Source of the DNA: WTFV01 sp965203525
GTDB taxonomy: Bacteria > Acidobacteriota > Vicinamibacteria > Vicinamibacterales > UBA8438
NCBI GenBank assembly: GCA_965203525.1
Contig: OZ241898.1
Coordinates: 2,418,001 to 2,482,000 of the forward strand
Direction: 5' to 3'
Length of the DNA: 64,000 bases
The notes below the pieces were generated by a model. It saw only the letters and a program-made list of their open reading frames with translations. It made no database searches and was not told the origin of the DNA. A program made the position numbers and the translations under genes. Position 1 is the stretch's first letter. Each line of letters opens with the position of its first letter. Positions 35,027 to 43,678 of this stretch are shown in pieces.

Positions 35027-35976
35027 GCGACCGCGTGCGACACGTCCTGAGCATGTCCGGTGGCAAGGACAGCACCGCGCTCGCCGTGTACATGCGCGAC
35101 CGCGAGCCGACCATGGAGTACGTCTTCTGCGACACCAAGAAGGAGCTCCAGGAGACCTACGACTACCTCGACAAGGTCGAGGCGTATCTCGGCAAGCCGA
35201 TCATCCGGCTGAACGACGAGCGCGGCTTCGACCACTGGCTCGAAATCTACGGGCACTACCTGCCGTCGCCGCAGATGCGCTGGTGCACGCGGCAGCTCAA
35301 GATTCGCCCGTTCGAACGGTTCGTCGGGGACGACTCCGTGATCAGCTACATCGGCATCCGCGGCGACGAACACCGGGACGGCTACATTTCGTCGAAGCCG
35401 AACATCACGCCGCGCTACCCTTTCAAGGAGGACGGCATCACCGAACGTGACGTGTACCGGATTCTCGACGAGTCGGGGTTGGGGGTGCCCGACTACTACA
35501 AGTGGCGGACGCGCTCCGGGTGCTACTTCTGCTTCTTCCAGCGCAAGGCCGAGTGGTTGGGATTGCTGGACAACCACCCGCGGCTCTTTCAGCACGCCAA
35601 GGCATACGAGAAGATCGACCCCGAGACCGGCCGCCGCTTCACGTGGTCACAGAGCGAGAGCCTCGACGAGCTCGCGAGTCCCGAACGCGCCGACGAAATC
35701 CGGCGCCGCCACCTCAAGGTCCTCCAGACGGAGAAGGCGTCCAGGCCCGACCGGCCGCTCATCGAGGTATTCGCCGACTCCCTGGATCGTCTTGGGTTAC
35801 CGGGTCGGGCGAAAAAAATCCACGAAAGGGTGTGCAGGTACGGCGGCCACGTGCCGATACGTGGAGTATGGCGCGCAAGAACGATGACCGGAGCGGTTCG
35901 ATGGGGCCCGGGCCTCAGCGGGACCCCCGGGACGTGCGGCGCATCGAACACCTCGAACGAGAAAAGGCGAAGCTGA
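35023..35976 (+). pseudogene. PAPS-reductase-family (DndC-like) sulfurtransferase, 5' part split by IS66-family element
   Basis: Residues 1-255 of a protein that was 268 residues long. The PP-loop SGGKDS (residues 12-17) binds ATP, as in PAPS reductases and the DNA phosphorothioation protein DndC. Further family motifs are MRWCTRQLKIRPF, a KWRTRSGCYFCFFQRKAEW segment with CxxC, and RFTWSQSESLDEL. The Cys residues could bind an iron-sulfur cluster. Native sequence stops at 35788 (ADSLD); bases 35789-35976 now read into the element. The GTG start overlaps the ATPase stop by 4 bp. The missing end is at 37735-37775. Confidence 0.85.
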
Positions 35977-37726
35977 TCGAGGATCGGGACCACTGGAAGC
36001 GCCGCAGCGAGGACCTGCAGGGCCACAGCGAGGACCTGAAGCGCCGCATCGAGCGCCTGGAGAAGGAACTCGAGGCCGCGCGGCGCGCCGGACGCCGGCA
36101 GGCCGCCCCCTTCGCCAAGGACCGCCGGCAGGGAACCGGACGCCGCCCGGGGCGGCGCGCCGGCGCGGAGTACGGGAAGCAGGGAACCCGCCGGCCGCCG
36201 ACCCGGGTGGACGAGACCCATGCGGCGCCCGCCCCGGAGACGTGCCCCGACTGCGGCGGCCACGTCGCCGTGGAGCGGGTGGCGGAGCAGTATCAGGAAG
36301 ACGTGCCGGACGTGCGCCCCCTGGTGCGCCGCTTCGACGTCGAGGTGGGCCGTTGCGCGCAGTGCCGGCGGCGCGTGCAGGGCCGGCACCCCCTGCAGAC
36401 CTCCGATGCGCTCGGCGCGGCCGGCGTGCAGTTGGGGCCGAACGTCGCCGCGCTGACCGCCGAGTTGCACACCGAGTCGGGCCTGCCGCTGGAGAAGACC
36501 GCCCGCGTGCTGCGGACCCGGTTCGGACTGCACGTGACCAAAGGCGGCCTGGTCCGACTGCTGCACCGCACGGCCGACGTGGCGGCGCCCGCGTATGCGG
36601 CGCTGTGCGAGCAGGTCCGTCGCAGCCCGGTGGTCACGCCCGACGAGACCGGCTGGCGCGTGGACGCGACCCGCCACTGGCTGTGGGCGTTCGCCACCCC
36701 GGAGACGACGGTGTACTCCATCTGCGCCGGCCGCGGGTTCGCCGACGCGGCGGCGGTGCTCGGCGCCGACTTCGCGGGCGTGCTGGTGCGGGACGGATGG
36801 GCGGCGTATCGCGGCTTCGAGCACGCGCCCCACCAGACCTGCCTGGCGCATCTGCTGCGGCGCTGCAAGGACCTGCGGACCGATCATCCCGACAGCCCCT
36901 GGGCCGCCGCCGTGCAGACGGTCCTGCAGGACGCCCTCGCCCTGCGGACCCGCTGCAACGCTGGCGGCATCGGCGAGCACGGCCTCGCGTCGGCCCGCGG
37001 ACGGCTCGAAGCCCGGCTCGGCCGGCTGATCGACGCCCCGCCGCCGCTGGCCCCCGCCGAGCGCTTCGCCAGGCACCTGACCCGCGAATTCGAGGCCGTG
37101 TTCCTCTTCCTGCGCGACCCGTCCCTCGACGCCACCAACTGGCGGGCCGAACACGCCATCCGACCCGCGGTGGTCACCCGCAAGGTCTGCGGCGGCAACC
37201 GCACCCGGCGCGGGGCCGACACCCAGCAGATCCTGGCCAGCGTCGTGCGCACCGCCCGCCAGCGACAGCTCGACCCCCGCGCCCTGTTCACCACGATGCT
37301 GCGCGCCCCCGAACCGGTCGTGCCCGAAGCCCTCGCCCTGCCGCCGCCTGCCTGACGGCCGGCGCGGGAACCACGCATCCGCCTTCCGCCCGGGCCCGCG
37401 CGGCCTACGACCCCGGACCGATACCCGCGGAAGCCGCGCCCCCGGCAAACCCCGGCCCGCTCGCCGCCATCTCGACGCCGGGCCGGCCGCAGCCGCCGCG
37501 CCGACGACAACGCCCGCAAGCAACCCGCCGCCGGGCGGGCCGATGTCCCGCCCCCGGGACCCGGCGGCGCATCGCAATACTTCCCATACGGCAGAACCCG
37601 TCCGCCAGAACGACAAAACTGTGTGCACGACGCAGCATCGTCAGGCCGTAACTTCCCCGAACGTCCGTTCTATTTCGCCCCGTGGCCATTGGCCAAATCG
37701 GTCCCGAACGCCCGGTAACCCAAGAC
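35789..37726 (+). mobile_element. IS66-family insertion sequence, 1938 bp, complete
   Basis: Terminal inverted repeats GTCTTGGGTTACCGGG (left, 35789-35804) and its complement (right, ending 37726) are perfect over 16 bp. The flanking 8-bp target duplication is CCTGGATC (35781-35788 and 37727-37734), the length expected for IS66. Only the tnpC-type transposase gene is present, without tnpA or tnpB, as in the ISBst12-like branch. Removing the element plus one duplication copy joins the PAPS-reductase gene into 807 bp (269 codons). Confidence 0.95.
35868..37355 (+). CDS. IS66-family transposase (TnpC type)
   Basis: A 495-residue transposase starting MARKNDDRSG. It has a leucine-zipper-like N-terminal coiled coil (RIEHLEREKAKLIEDRDHWK), a Cys zinc-finger (CPDCGGHV with CAQCRRRV), and the IS66 catalytic core: TPDETGWRVD, VLVRDGWAAYRGF and NWRAEHAIRPAVVTRKVCGGNR. 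The frame is intact. Confidence 0.93.
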   Translation: MARKNDDRSGSMGPGPQRDPRDVRRIEHLEREKAKLIEDRDHWKRRSEDLQGHSEDLKRRIERLEKELEAARRAGRRQAAPFAKDRRQGTGRRPGRRAGAEYGKQGTRRPPTRVDETHAAPAPETCPDCGGHVAVERVAEQYQEDVPDVRPLVRRFDVEVGRCAQCRRRVQGRHPLQTSDALGAAGVQLGPNVAALTAELHTESGLPLEKTARVLRTRFGLHVTKGGLVRLLHRTADVAAPAYAALCEQVRRSPVVTPDETGWRVDATRHWLWAFATPETTVYSICAGRGFADAAAVLGADFAGVLVRDGWAAYRGFEHAPHQTCLAHLLRRCKDLRTDHPDSPWAAAVQTVLQDALALRTRCNAGGIGEHGLASARGRLEARLGRLIDAPPPLAPAERFARHLTREFEAVFLFLRDPSLDATNWRAEHAIRPAVVTRKVCGGNRTRRGADTQQILASVVRTARQRQLDPRALFTTMLRAPEPVVPEALALPPPA

Positions 37727-37734
37727 CCTGGATC

Positions 37735-37775
37735 ATGAGACCGACGAGGAAGGCTGCCTGATCTGCCATCTCTGA
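37735..37775 (+). pseudogene. 3' end of the split PAPS-reductase gene
   Basis: After the second target duplication the frame continues HETDEEGCLICHL and stops at 37773-37775. The CLICHL end gives another CxxC pair, consistent with the Cys-rich C-terminus of DndC-like proteins. Confidence 0.85.
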
Positions 37776-37787
37776 GGACCACGCGCA

Positions 37788-38399
37788 ATGCGCTCTGAAT
37801 GGGAAACCGTTTCCGGACTCGATCTGCAGGACGCTTACGTTCGCCAGATTCCCCTGTCCGACTTCGTTCCCAAAACCGCGGCCATCTACCTCTGGCGGCG
37901 CGCACTGCAAGTCCCGCGCGAGGCGCTCGGCAGCAGCGCAGAGTTTCGCGAGTGGCTGGACACCGCCATGCGAACCCCCATCGCCGAAATCCGCGGGCAA
38001 CGGATTTCCCATTTCGCCGTCATCGACCAACTCACGTTTCGCAGCCCGGGCTTCACGCCAACGAAGCAGCGGCATTTCGAACTGATGACGTCTCGAAAGG
38101 CGCGAGAATGGCTGGCAAAGTATGTCCAGAACGTCGGGCAGTTCGCTCCGCCCCTTTACTGCGGAGAGACCGCCAACTTGAAGGAACGCACACGAGAACA
38201 CCTGTCCGGCGAAACGGGATTCGGCCAGCGGCTCCAACGCGTGGAACCCTGTCTTTCGTGGCCCGATCTCGATCTCGTCTTCTATGATCTCAGCCAACTG
38301 CGAGTCCGACCAGAGACACGCGCGCGTGATCTCCGGCGGTTACTTGAACTCATCACGACCGCGTTCTCCGTGGCTGGCTACGTCTCCAGGCGCGGATAA
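37788..38399 (+). CDS. GIY-YIG-like protein of the defence island
   Basis: A 203-residue protein that starts 12 bp after the original PAPS-reductase stop. The middle contains PPLYCGETANLKERTREHLSGETGF, which matches the GIY-YIG nuclease pattern (tyrosine, glycine, and the downstream Arg/His). A catalytic Glu is plausible in the C-terminal helix (RRLLELITTAF). The N-terminal 110 residues are unlike known nucleases. GIY-YIG enzymes cut DNA; in this setting it could be a modification-dependent nuclease, which is inference. Base composition is lower in GC than the surrounding chromosome. Confidence 0.6.
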   Translation: MRSEWETVSGLDLQDAYVRQIPLSDFVPKTAAIYLWRRALQVPREALGSSAEFREWLDTAMRTPIAEIRGQRISHFAVIDQLTFRSPGFTPTKQRHFELMTSRKAREWLAKYVQNVGQFAPPLYCGETANLKERTREHLSGETGFGQRLQRVEPCLSWPDLDLVFYDLSQLRVRPETRARDLRRLLELITTAFSVAGYVSRRG

Positions 38400-38414
38400 T
38401 TAGGGAGGATAACG

Positions 38415-40514
38415 ATGCCCCCGAGACGAGTTATCGTGGACACACCCGCCACACCGCACTTCGACTTTCTCTACGGACGATACCATCTGTCGTCGTGGGT
38501 CATACCGTATTTTTCAACCACCATGTCTCTCCGCGACGCCGCCACGAGCCTCCGGCTTGCCGCCGAATTTCCGGGCTCGGATGACGTCGAATGGAAACTC
38601 GACGAGCTCTATCAACGCGAAGTAGACTGGCCTCGCGTTGAACGGCGGATTGTTCCCTACTTGCGCGCCACCGAGCAACCACAGTTCTTCAATGCCCTCA
38701 CCATCGCTCTTCTCCCCACGGGCCACAGCTTGGCCGACACTCAACACGCCTTCGCCGCGCAACGGGAGTGGCGACCGCCAGCACTTGCCGAAGCGGACCG
38801 GTTCCCGAAGATACTCACCGTCGGTCCCATCAGGTGCGGTTATTGGACGGACTGGAACGACCTGTCAGAGCCCGCCGCCAGGACCGGCCAGATTCGATGG
38901 AACCCCGAAGAGGTGTTCGCCGTTGCACTCGATGGACAGCACCGCCTCGCGGCCATCCAGCAGTTCATCAAGAATCCCGGCATATCCGACGAGCGTCTTC
39001 GTACCACTTCGCTGCCGATCATCTTCGTAACCCTGGATCCGCGTTTCGGCTACGAATCTCCGGTATCGAGGTCTCTTGTCGACGTACTGCGGGTCATCTT
39101 TATTGATCTCAACAAGCACGCGAAGATCCCGACTCGAGCGAGGCAAATCCTTCTCGACGACAAGGACCCGACTTCCGTGTGCGTTCGTGCTCTCGTCGGT
39201 GAAACCGTGAGCGGCAGTACAACCGACCTTGACGCTCGGCCGCCGCGCCTTCCGCTCGCCCTCGTCGACTGGCATACCGAGCAAGCAAAGTTCGACGAAG
39301 GCCCGTACGTCACAACCATACTCACCCTCGACTCCGCAATTACGTACTTGCTCGGAGTGAAACCCGTGCAGAATTTCATGGACTACAGCGCCATCCGAAG
39401 GCAGGTGCAGGCGTTGTTCCAATGGCTATGGGTAGACATGGAGGACGCCCTCCGACGCCTGGACGACTTGGAGGCGGCGGAGCTTCAGCCGTTCAACTAT
39501 TCCGAAAGCCCCGAGAACAACGAACTCGAGCGGATCGCAACGGCATTCCAACAGATTTGGAACCCTGTCTTCATATCGCTTCTTACAGAGTTTGCGCCGT
39601 ACCGCGACTTCATTGCTTTTCGCCGGACCGAAGGATCATTCACGCTGAACTTTTCGAATTGGTACCGGCTGTATCACCAGAAAAAGAAGGATCCCTTTGC
39701 GGGTCGGGCTACGACGGAATACAAGCGGTTGCTGGGCAACCTGCAAACCGGATCTCCTCCCGTCGGCGAGGGAAAACTTCTCGCGCTGCTCACTGATATT
39801 GAGAGCCGTAAAAAGAACTTGGCGTACCACGTGGTGTTTCAACGCGCTTACTTTCACGCATTCCGTGAGTGGATCATGGTCGACGACGTCCACCTCGACG
39901 ACCTTGAGATCCATGATTCCGAAGACGTCTTTGAATATGAGGAGGAGGACGGTGAATCTGGTGATGAACAACCCGATGCCGCCGGCTTGTCGGACGAAGA
40001 TCATGAAACGAACGGCGAACCCGCGGAAGGAACGTCGAGCGGTCTTGCGGATCACGTCCGCAAACGCGCACAGGAGTTCGTAAATTGCATGAACATCCTG
40101 GTCGACCGAGTGCCTGACATCCTTCAATCCAATTGCCGGTATGAGCACGCCGCCAACGAGGAGCCGCGGTTCTGGCTCGGTACTCTTCTGACCGCGGAGG
40201 GCGCAATCGACTTCACCCAAGGTGCTTCCTTGCGAGCCCGAGACGTGGTCTTCTGGGCTGTCGCAATGCAGATGTACGACGACCGGGTGGCTCCGAACGA
40301 GAGGTCGGACTTCGACGATTTCTGGACGGGCGTGCTTGAACCGAGTGGTGGGTACATGGGGAGGGTAAGGCGTAGCGTAAGGCGCTACGCGGACAAGGAA
40401 GTTTCCGCGGGTGGTCGGATACTCAAGGCCCGCGGCGAAGAGTTCGACCAAGAGCGTAGCCTGGAAGAGGCTAGGGCGCGGATGAAATGGTTGTGGACGG
40501 TTCTGGAGTTGTGA
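38415..40514 (+). CDS. DGQHR-domain protein (DndB-like)
   Basis: A 699-residue protein with the diagnostic DGQHR at residues 173-177 (VALDGQHRLAAIQQF), the hallmark of the DGQHR/DndB family linked to DNA phosphorothioation, where DndB acts as regulator. It is nearly twice the usual DndB length. Around residues 510-550 there is a strongly acidic, probably disordered stretch (DSEDVFEYEEEDGESGDEQ). The rest is helical and unassigned. It is 15 bp after the GIY-YIG-like gene with a GGGAGG site, so the two are cotranscribed. GC content and codon choice (many ATA, AAT, TTC/TTT mixtures) are visibly lower-GC than neighbours, suggesting transfer. Confidence 0.8.
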   Translation: MPPRRVIVDTPATPHFDFLYGRYHLSSWVIPYFSTTMSLRDAATSLRLAAEFPGSDDVEWKLDELYQREVDWPRVERRIVPYLRATEQPQFFNALTIALLPTGHSLADTQHAFAAQREWRPPALAEADRFPKILTVGPIRCGYWTDWNDLSEPAARTGQIRWNPEEVFAVALDGQHRLAAIQQFIKNPGISDERLRTTSLPIIFVTLDPRFGYESPVSRSLVDVLRVIFIDLNKHAKIPTRARQILLDDKDPTSVCVRALVGETVSGSTTDLDARPPRLPLALVDWHTEQAKFDEGPYVTTILTLDSAITYLLGVKPVQNFMDYSAIRRQVQALFQWLWVDMEDALRRLDDLEAAELQPFNYSESPENNELERIATAFQQIWNPVFISLLTEFAPYRDFIAFRRTEGSFTLNFSNWYRLYHQKKKDPFAGRATTEYKRLLGNLQTGSPPVGEGKLLALLTDIESRKKNLAYHVVFQRAYFHAFREWIMVDDVHLDDLEIHDSEDVFEYEEEDGESGDEQPDAAGLSDEDHETNGEPAEGTSSGLADHVRKRAQEFVNCMNILVDRVPDILQSNCRYEHAANEEPRFWLGTLLTAEGAIDFTQGASLRARDVVFWAVAMQMYDDRVAPNERSDFDDFWTGVLEPSGGYMGRVRRSVRRYADKEVSAGGRILKARGEEFDQERSLEEARARMKWLWTVLEL

Positions 40515-40555
40515 GGAACGCGGGTCTCGGACGGAAGTTCAAAGTACGGAGTCAC

Positions 40556-41929
40556 ATGGATCCGCGGGGACTTTTGCTCGATCTGGAGGCATACTACCAA
40601 GGCCTCGGGACCGAATACCTGAAAGACAGGGATCACGCCCGCGAAGTGGACGTGGGTGACGATGACGAGGGCGACGTTGTTCAAGAACCGCATCTGCGAC
40701 TTCGAAGCACCGAAACAGTACCAGCGTTGTTCGGGTACCAGAGGGAGTTGGTGGAAGCATTCGAGCAGGCATGCTTTTCACCACGGGAAGAAAACATAGC
40801 GCTGCTGGCGTTGCCGACTGGTGCGGGAAAGACGCGCACGGCGGCCGTCGCCTTGTTGAAGATTCTGACAAGTGGCCGGGCGAGCCTTGTGTTGTGGCTG
40901 GCTCCGACTCGCGAGCTGCTTGAACAAGCCGCGGCCACGCTGGAAACAGCCTGGCACTCGTACCGAAGTGCGGTGGACCTGGATATCGTTCGAGCGGATC
41001 TCCTGGGGCGATTTCCGGTGGACTTGGAACGCGCGGTACTCTTCGCCACGCCCCAGATGATCGCGGCGCGCCTGAAAAAGGGGACGGTTCCGAAAGCTGA
41101 CATCGTGGTCTTCGACGAAGCACATCACGTCGAGGCGCCGATGTTTCGGCGCGCTCTCGGGCGGGTTCGGCAAGAGCGAAACGCGGCCGTTATCGGTTTG
41201 TCGGCCACACCGGGCCGGACCCGGGACGATGAGACCGAGCGATTGGTGGATTTTTTCGACGGCCGACTGTTGACGAGCGAGCAATTGGGGCGAGACCCGA
41301 TAGCCGTATTGCAGAGGCGTGGAGTACTTGCCCGAATCGTTTTCAAGGACGTCCCGTGGGAGGGTGAAGGCTGCCACCGGACGGCCGGGCGAGCCGTGTC
41401 GTCAGCCATATGCTTGTTTCGGGCCGTCGTTCGCTTGGCCTGCGCATTGGCGAGGAAATCACGCGTGCTTGTGTTCGCGGAAAGCGTGGAACACGCGCGG
41501 CTGCTGGCAGCGGCCCTGCGTTGCCAGGGAATTCGAGCGGCCGCCGTGTCGTCAAGAGACCAGGACGAAGTTCGGCGAGGCAGGCTTCGAGCATTCGAAC
41601 GTGGGGAGCTGTCGGTGATCGTGAACAAGCGATTGCTGGCCACGGGCTACGATTGTCCCGCCGTTCGCCACGTAATCCTGGCGACGCGGATAGGATCGCC
41701 GATCTTGTTCGAGCAGATTGTCGGCCGGGCATCGCGCGGACCGCTCGTCGGGGGGCACGCGCGGTCGACTGTATGGCAGATCGAGGACCATCTGGCCGTG
41801 CATGGATTGCCGCAGTCGTACTATCGCTACAGCGACTATGACTGGAAACACTTGAGCGACAGCCGCGTCAAGACGACGGCGAATCGTCTCAAGACCAAGA
41901 AGTCCTTGCTTGAAGCGCGACCCGGCTGA
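40556..41929 (+). CDS. SF2 DEAD/DEAH-box helicase of the defence island
   Basis: A 457-residue superfamily 2 helicase: motif I LPTGAGKT, motif Ia APTRELLEQ, motif II VFDEAHH, motif III GLSATPGR, motif V VNKRLLATGYDCP and motif VI QIVGRASRG. It resembles the type III restriction/RecG-like COG1061 group without a nuclease domain. The ATG at 40556 is preferred because GGAG lies five bases upstream; an in-frame ATG at 40487 would overlap the DGQHR gene by 28 bp. It is the last gene of the operon-like run before Uma2. ATP-driven translocation or unwinding on modified or invading DNA is the probable job. Confidence 0.85.
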   Translation: MDPRGLLLDLEAYYQGLGTEYLKDRDHAREVDVGDDDEGDVVQEPHLRLRSTETVPALFGYQRELVEAFEQACFSPREENIALLALPTGAGKTRTAAVALLKILTSGRASLVLWLAPTRELLEQAAATLETAWHSYRSAVDLDIVRADLLGRFPVDLERAVLFATPQMIAARLKKGTVPKADIVVFDEAHHVEAPMFRRALGRVRQERNAAVIGLSATPGRTRDDETERLVDFFDGRLLTSEQLGRDPIAVLQRRGVLARIVFKDVPWEGEGCHRTAGRAVSSAICLFRAVVRLACALARKSRVLVFAESVEHARLLAAALRCQGIRAAAVSSRDQDEVRRGRLRAFERGELSVIVNKRLLATGYDCPAVRHVILATRIGSPILFEQIVGRASRGPLVGGHARSTVWQIEDHLAVHGLPQSYYRYSDYDWKHLSDSRVKTTANRLKTKKSLLEARPG

Positions 41930-41947
41930 AGAAACGCATCGCTGCCC

Positions 41948-42619
41948 ATGTCGAACACGAATCCGGACGCGCCGGTGCGCATCGAGGTCGCGATGCCGCG
42001 CGACCTCTACGATCGGCTGACCGACCACGACGAGGCGCCGCGCAGCCGGTACGACGCGGCGACCGGCCGCGCGGAATACGTGGCCGAGCCCGGTATCGGC
42101 CACGAGTGGCGGGCGGCGGGAATCACCGGTCTCTTCGCGCAGATCGCCCTGGCGCTCGAGCAGGCCGGGCGCTCCGTCGAGCTCCTGCCCGCGGGCGCGA
42201 CCCGCCTCCTGAGCGACGACGGGGCGTTCGAACCGGATTCCTGCCTCTTCGTCGGGGCGGCCGCCGTGCGCGCCGCGGTGCGCCTGGCAGGGTATCTCGA
42301 TACGCGCAAGGGCCATCCGGCGCCCGATCTGGTCGTCGAGGTCGACCGCAGCGTCGATTCGACCCGCAAGATCGAGCCGTACTTCCGGATGGGCGTGCGC
42401 GAGGCGTGGACCTGGAGCCGGGGCGACGGCGCGCGCATCTGGGTGGCCGGGCCGGACGGCGCGGGCGCCTTCCGGGCCTCGGAACGGAGCGTGGTGCTGC
42501 CGGGAACCGGCCGCGGCGACCTCGACGGCTTGCTCGGGGCCCGCTCGGCAGCCGAGGCGTCGCGCCGGTCGCGGGCCCTGGCGCGGCAGGTGGCCCGAAC
42601 CGTCGCGAAGAGCACGTGA
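41948..42619 (+). CDS. Uma2 (DUF820) family endonuclease-like protein
   Basis: A 223-residue Uma2 protein. The PD-(D/E)XK core is visible as FEPDSCLFVG, PDLVVEVDRSVDSTRKIEPYFRMGVREAWTW, with the paired D, E and K residues. Uma2 proteins are very common in cyanobacteria and occur in acidobacteria; activity is rarely shown. It starts 18 bp after the helicase stop, but the GC-rich codon use is that of the host chromosome and not of the island, so it is probably a resident gene at the island border. A 59-bp piece of it is repeated in reverse just downstream. Confidence 0.8.
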   Translation: MSNTNPDAPVRIEVAMPRDLYDRLTDHDEAPRSRYDAATGRAEYVAEPGIGHEWRAAGITGLFAQIALALEQAGRSVELLPAGATRLLSDDGAFEPDSCLFVGAAAVRAAVRLAGYLDTRKGHPAPDLVVEVDRSVDSTRKIEPYFRMGVREAWTWSRGDGARIWVAGPDGAGAFRASERSVVLPGTGRGDLDGLLGARSAAEASRRSRALARQVARTVAKST

Positions 42620-42641
42620 CGGGAGCGTTCCACCGGCGCCG

Positions 42642-42700
42642 CTCGACGACCAGATCGGGCGCCGGATGGCCCTTGCGCGTATCGAGATACCCTGCCAGGC
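42642..42700. repeat. 59-bp inverted copy of an Uma2 gene segment
   Basis: 42642-42700 is the exact reverse complement of 42282-42340 inside the Uma2 gene. The copy covers the codons for LAGYLDTRKGHPAPDLVVE. It could form a large stem in the transcript or reflect template-switch copying. Confidence 0.95.
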
Positions 42701-42719
42701 ACGAGGGGCGACCGACGAC

Positions 42720-43646
42720 CTACCGCGGGTCGTCGTGCGTGTGCATGAACCGCTCGCCGTTGGCGACGGCGATCCGGCCCGCGGCCAGCCGGCGCCGGTT
42801 GGTGACGCCCTCCCAGCACGCTTCCTCGTAGAACTCGTAGCCCTCCCCGCCGATGCGGCCCATCGTGAACGCCAGCGTCCAGGGCCGGGTGAACACCGTC
42901 GGGTCCTCGATGGTCACCTCGTAGCGGATGGTGTCGGCGTCGAGCATGCGCCAGCGCTCCACCACGTGGAGCCGCTCGCTGTAGAAGCTGCCGTGCGAGT
43001 CGAGCCACGGCACGTCGTTGAAGTTGGTCACGTCGACGACCAGGGTGTCGCCCTCCCAGCGGCCGCGCGAATCGCCGTTGTACAGGACGATGTCTTCGCC
43101 GACGTGCGGGCTGCCGTCCAGCGGGACGACGCGGTAGGCGTGGGCCCACTCGTACAGGATCACCACGTGGCCGGCGTTCTGCCGGATCTGCAGATCCCCG
43201 CGGTAGTTGCTGCGCGGCACCCCGACCAGCAGGCAGCGATCCTCCGGATCGATGTGCGCGAGCTCGGTCGGCGTCTCCATGTCGAACAGGTACTCGACGC
43301 GCCTTTCGGCCGCCCACGGCCGGTAGGGAATGCGGCCGTCCGGCGGATCGACGATCATCTGCTCGGGCAGCCCGAGCCGTTCCGGACCGCGGCCCTGCAT
43401 CCGGGCGTGGACGGCGTCGCAACAACCCTCCTCGACGCTGTGCGAGGCGTTGGCGGGGCCGCCGTCCCAGTACCCCTGCAGATCGGGGCGGCCGTCCGCG
43501 GTACGGGGCAGCTCCGGCGCCTGTCCGCCGCCCGCGGCGGCGGCCACCGCCGCCAAGCCCGGTCCGGCCGCCGGCGGCGACGCCGGCGACGCCATCATCA
43601 CGCCGGCCGCCGCTACGGCCGCGGCCCGGATGCGCCGTCTGCTCAT
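42720..43646 (-). CDS. Secreted PDLQGxW-signature protein
   Basis: A 308-residue exported protein (signal residues 1-32). It carries the signature ADGRPDLQGYWD, then PYRPWAAERR, DPEDRCLLVGVPR, VVPLDGSPH, GDSRGRWEGDTLVVDVTNFND, LHVVERWRMLDADTIRYEVTIEDPTVFTRPWT. The same ordered blocks appear in the products of the genes at 43679 and 45069, so all three are paralogues. This family is abundant in acidobacteria, lacks a known function and has no gene name. The ATG at 43646 has a GGAGGAT site. It is the third gene of a minus-strand run from 44918. Confidence 0.8.
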   Translation of the reverse strand: MSRRRIRAAAVAAAGVMMASPASPPAAGPGLAAVAAAAGGGQAPELPRTADGRPDLQGYWDGGPANASHSVEEGCCDAVHARMQGRGPERLGLPEQMIVDPPDGRIPYRPWAAERRVEYLFDMETPTELAHIDPEDRCLLVGVPRSNYRGDLQIRQNAGHVVILYEWAHAYRVVPLDGSPHVGEDIVLYNGDSRGRWEGDTLVVDVTNFNDVPWLDSHGSFYSERLHVVERWRMLDADTIRYEVTIEDPTVFTRPWTLAFTMGRIGGEGYEFYEEACWEGVTNRRRLAAGRIAVANGERFMHTHDDPR

Positions 43647-43678
43647 CGGATCCTCCCTCGACGCGGAACGCCGTCCGG

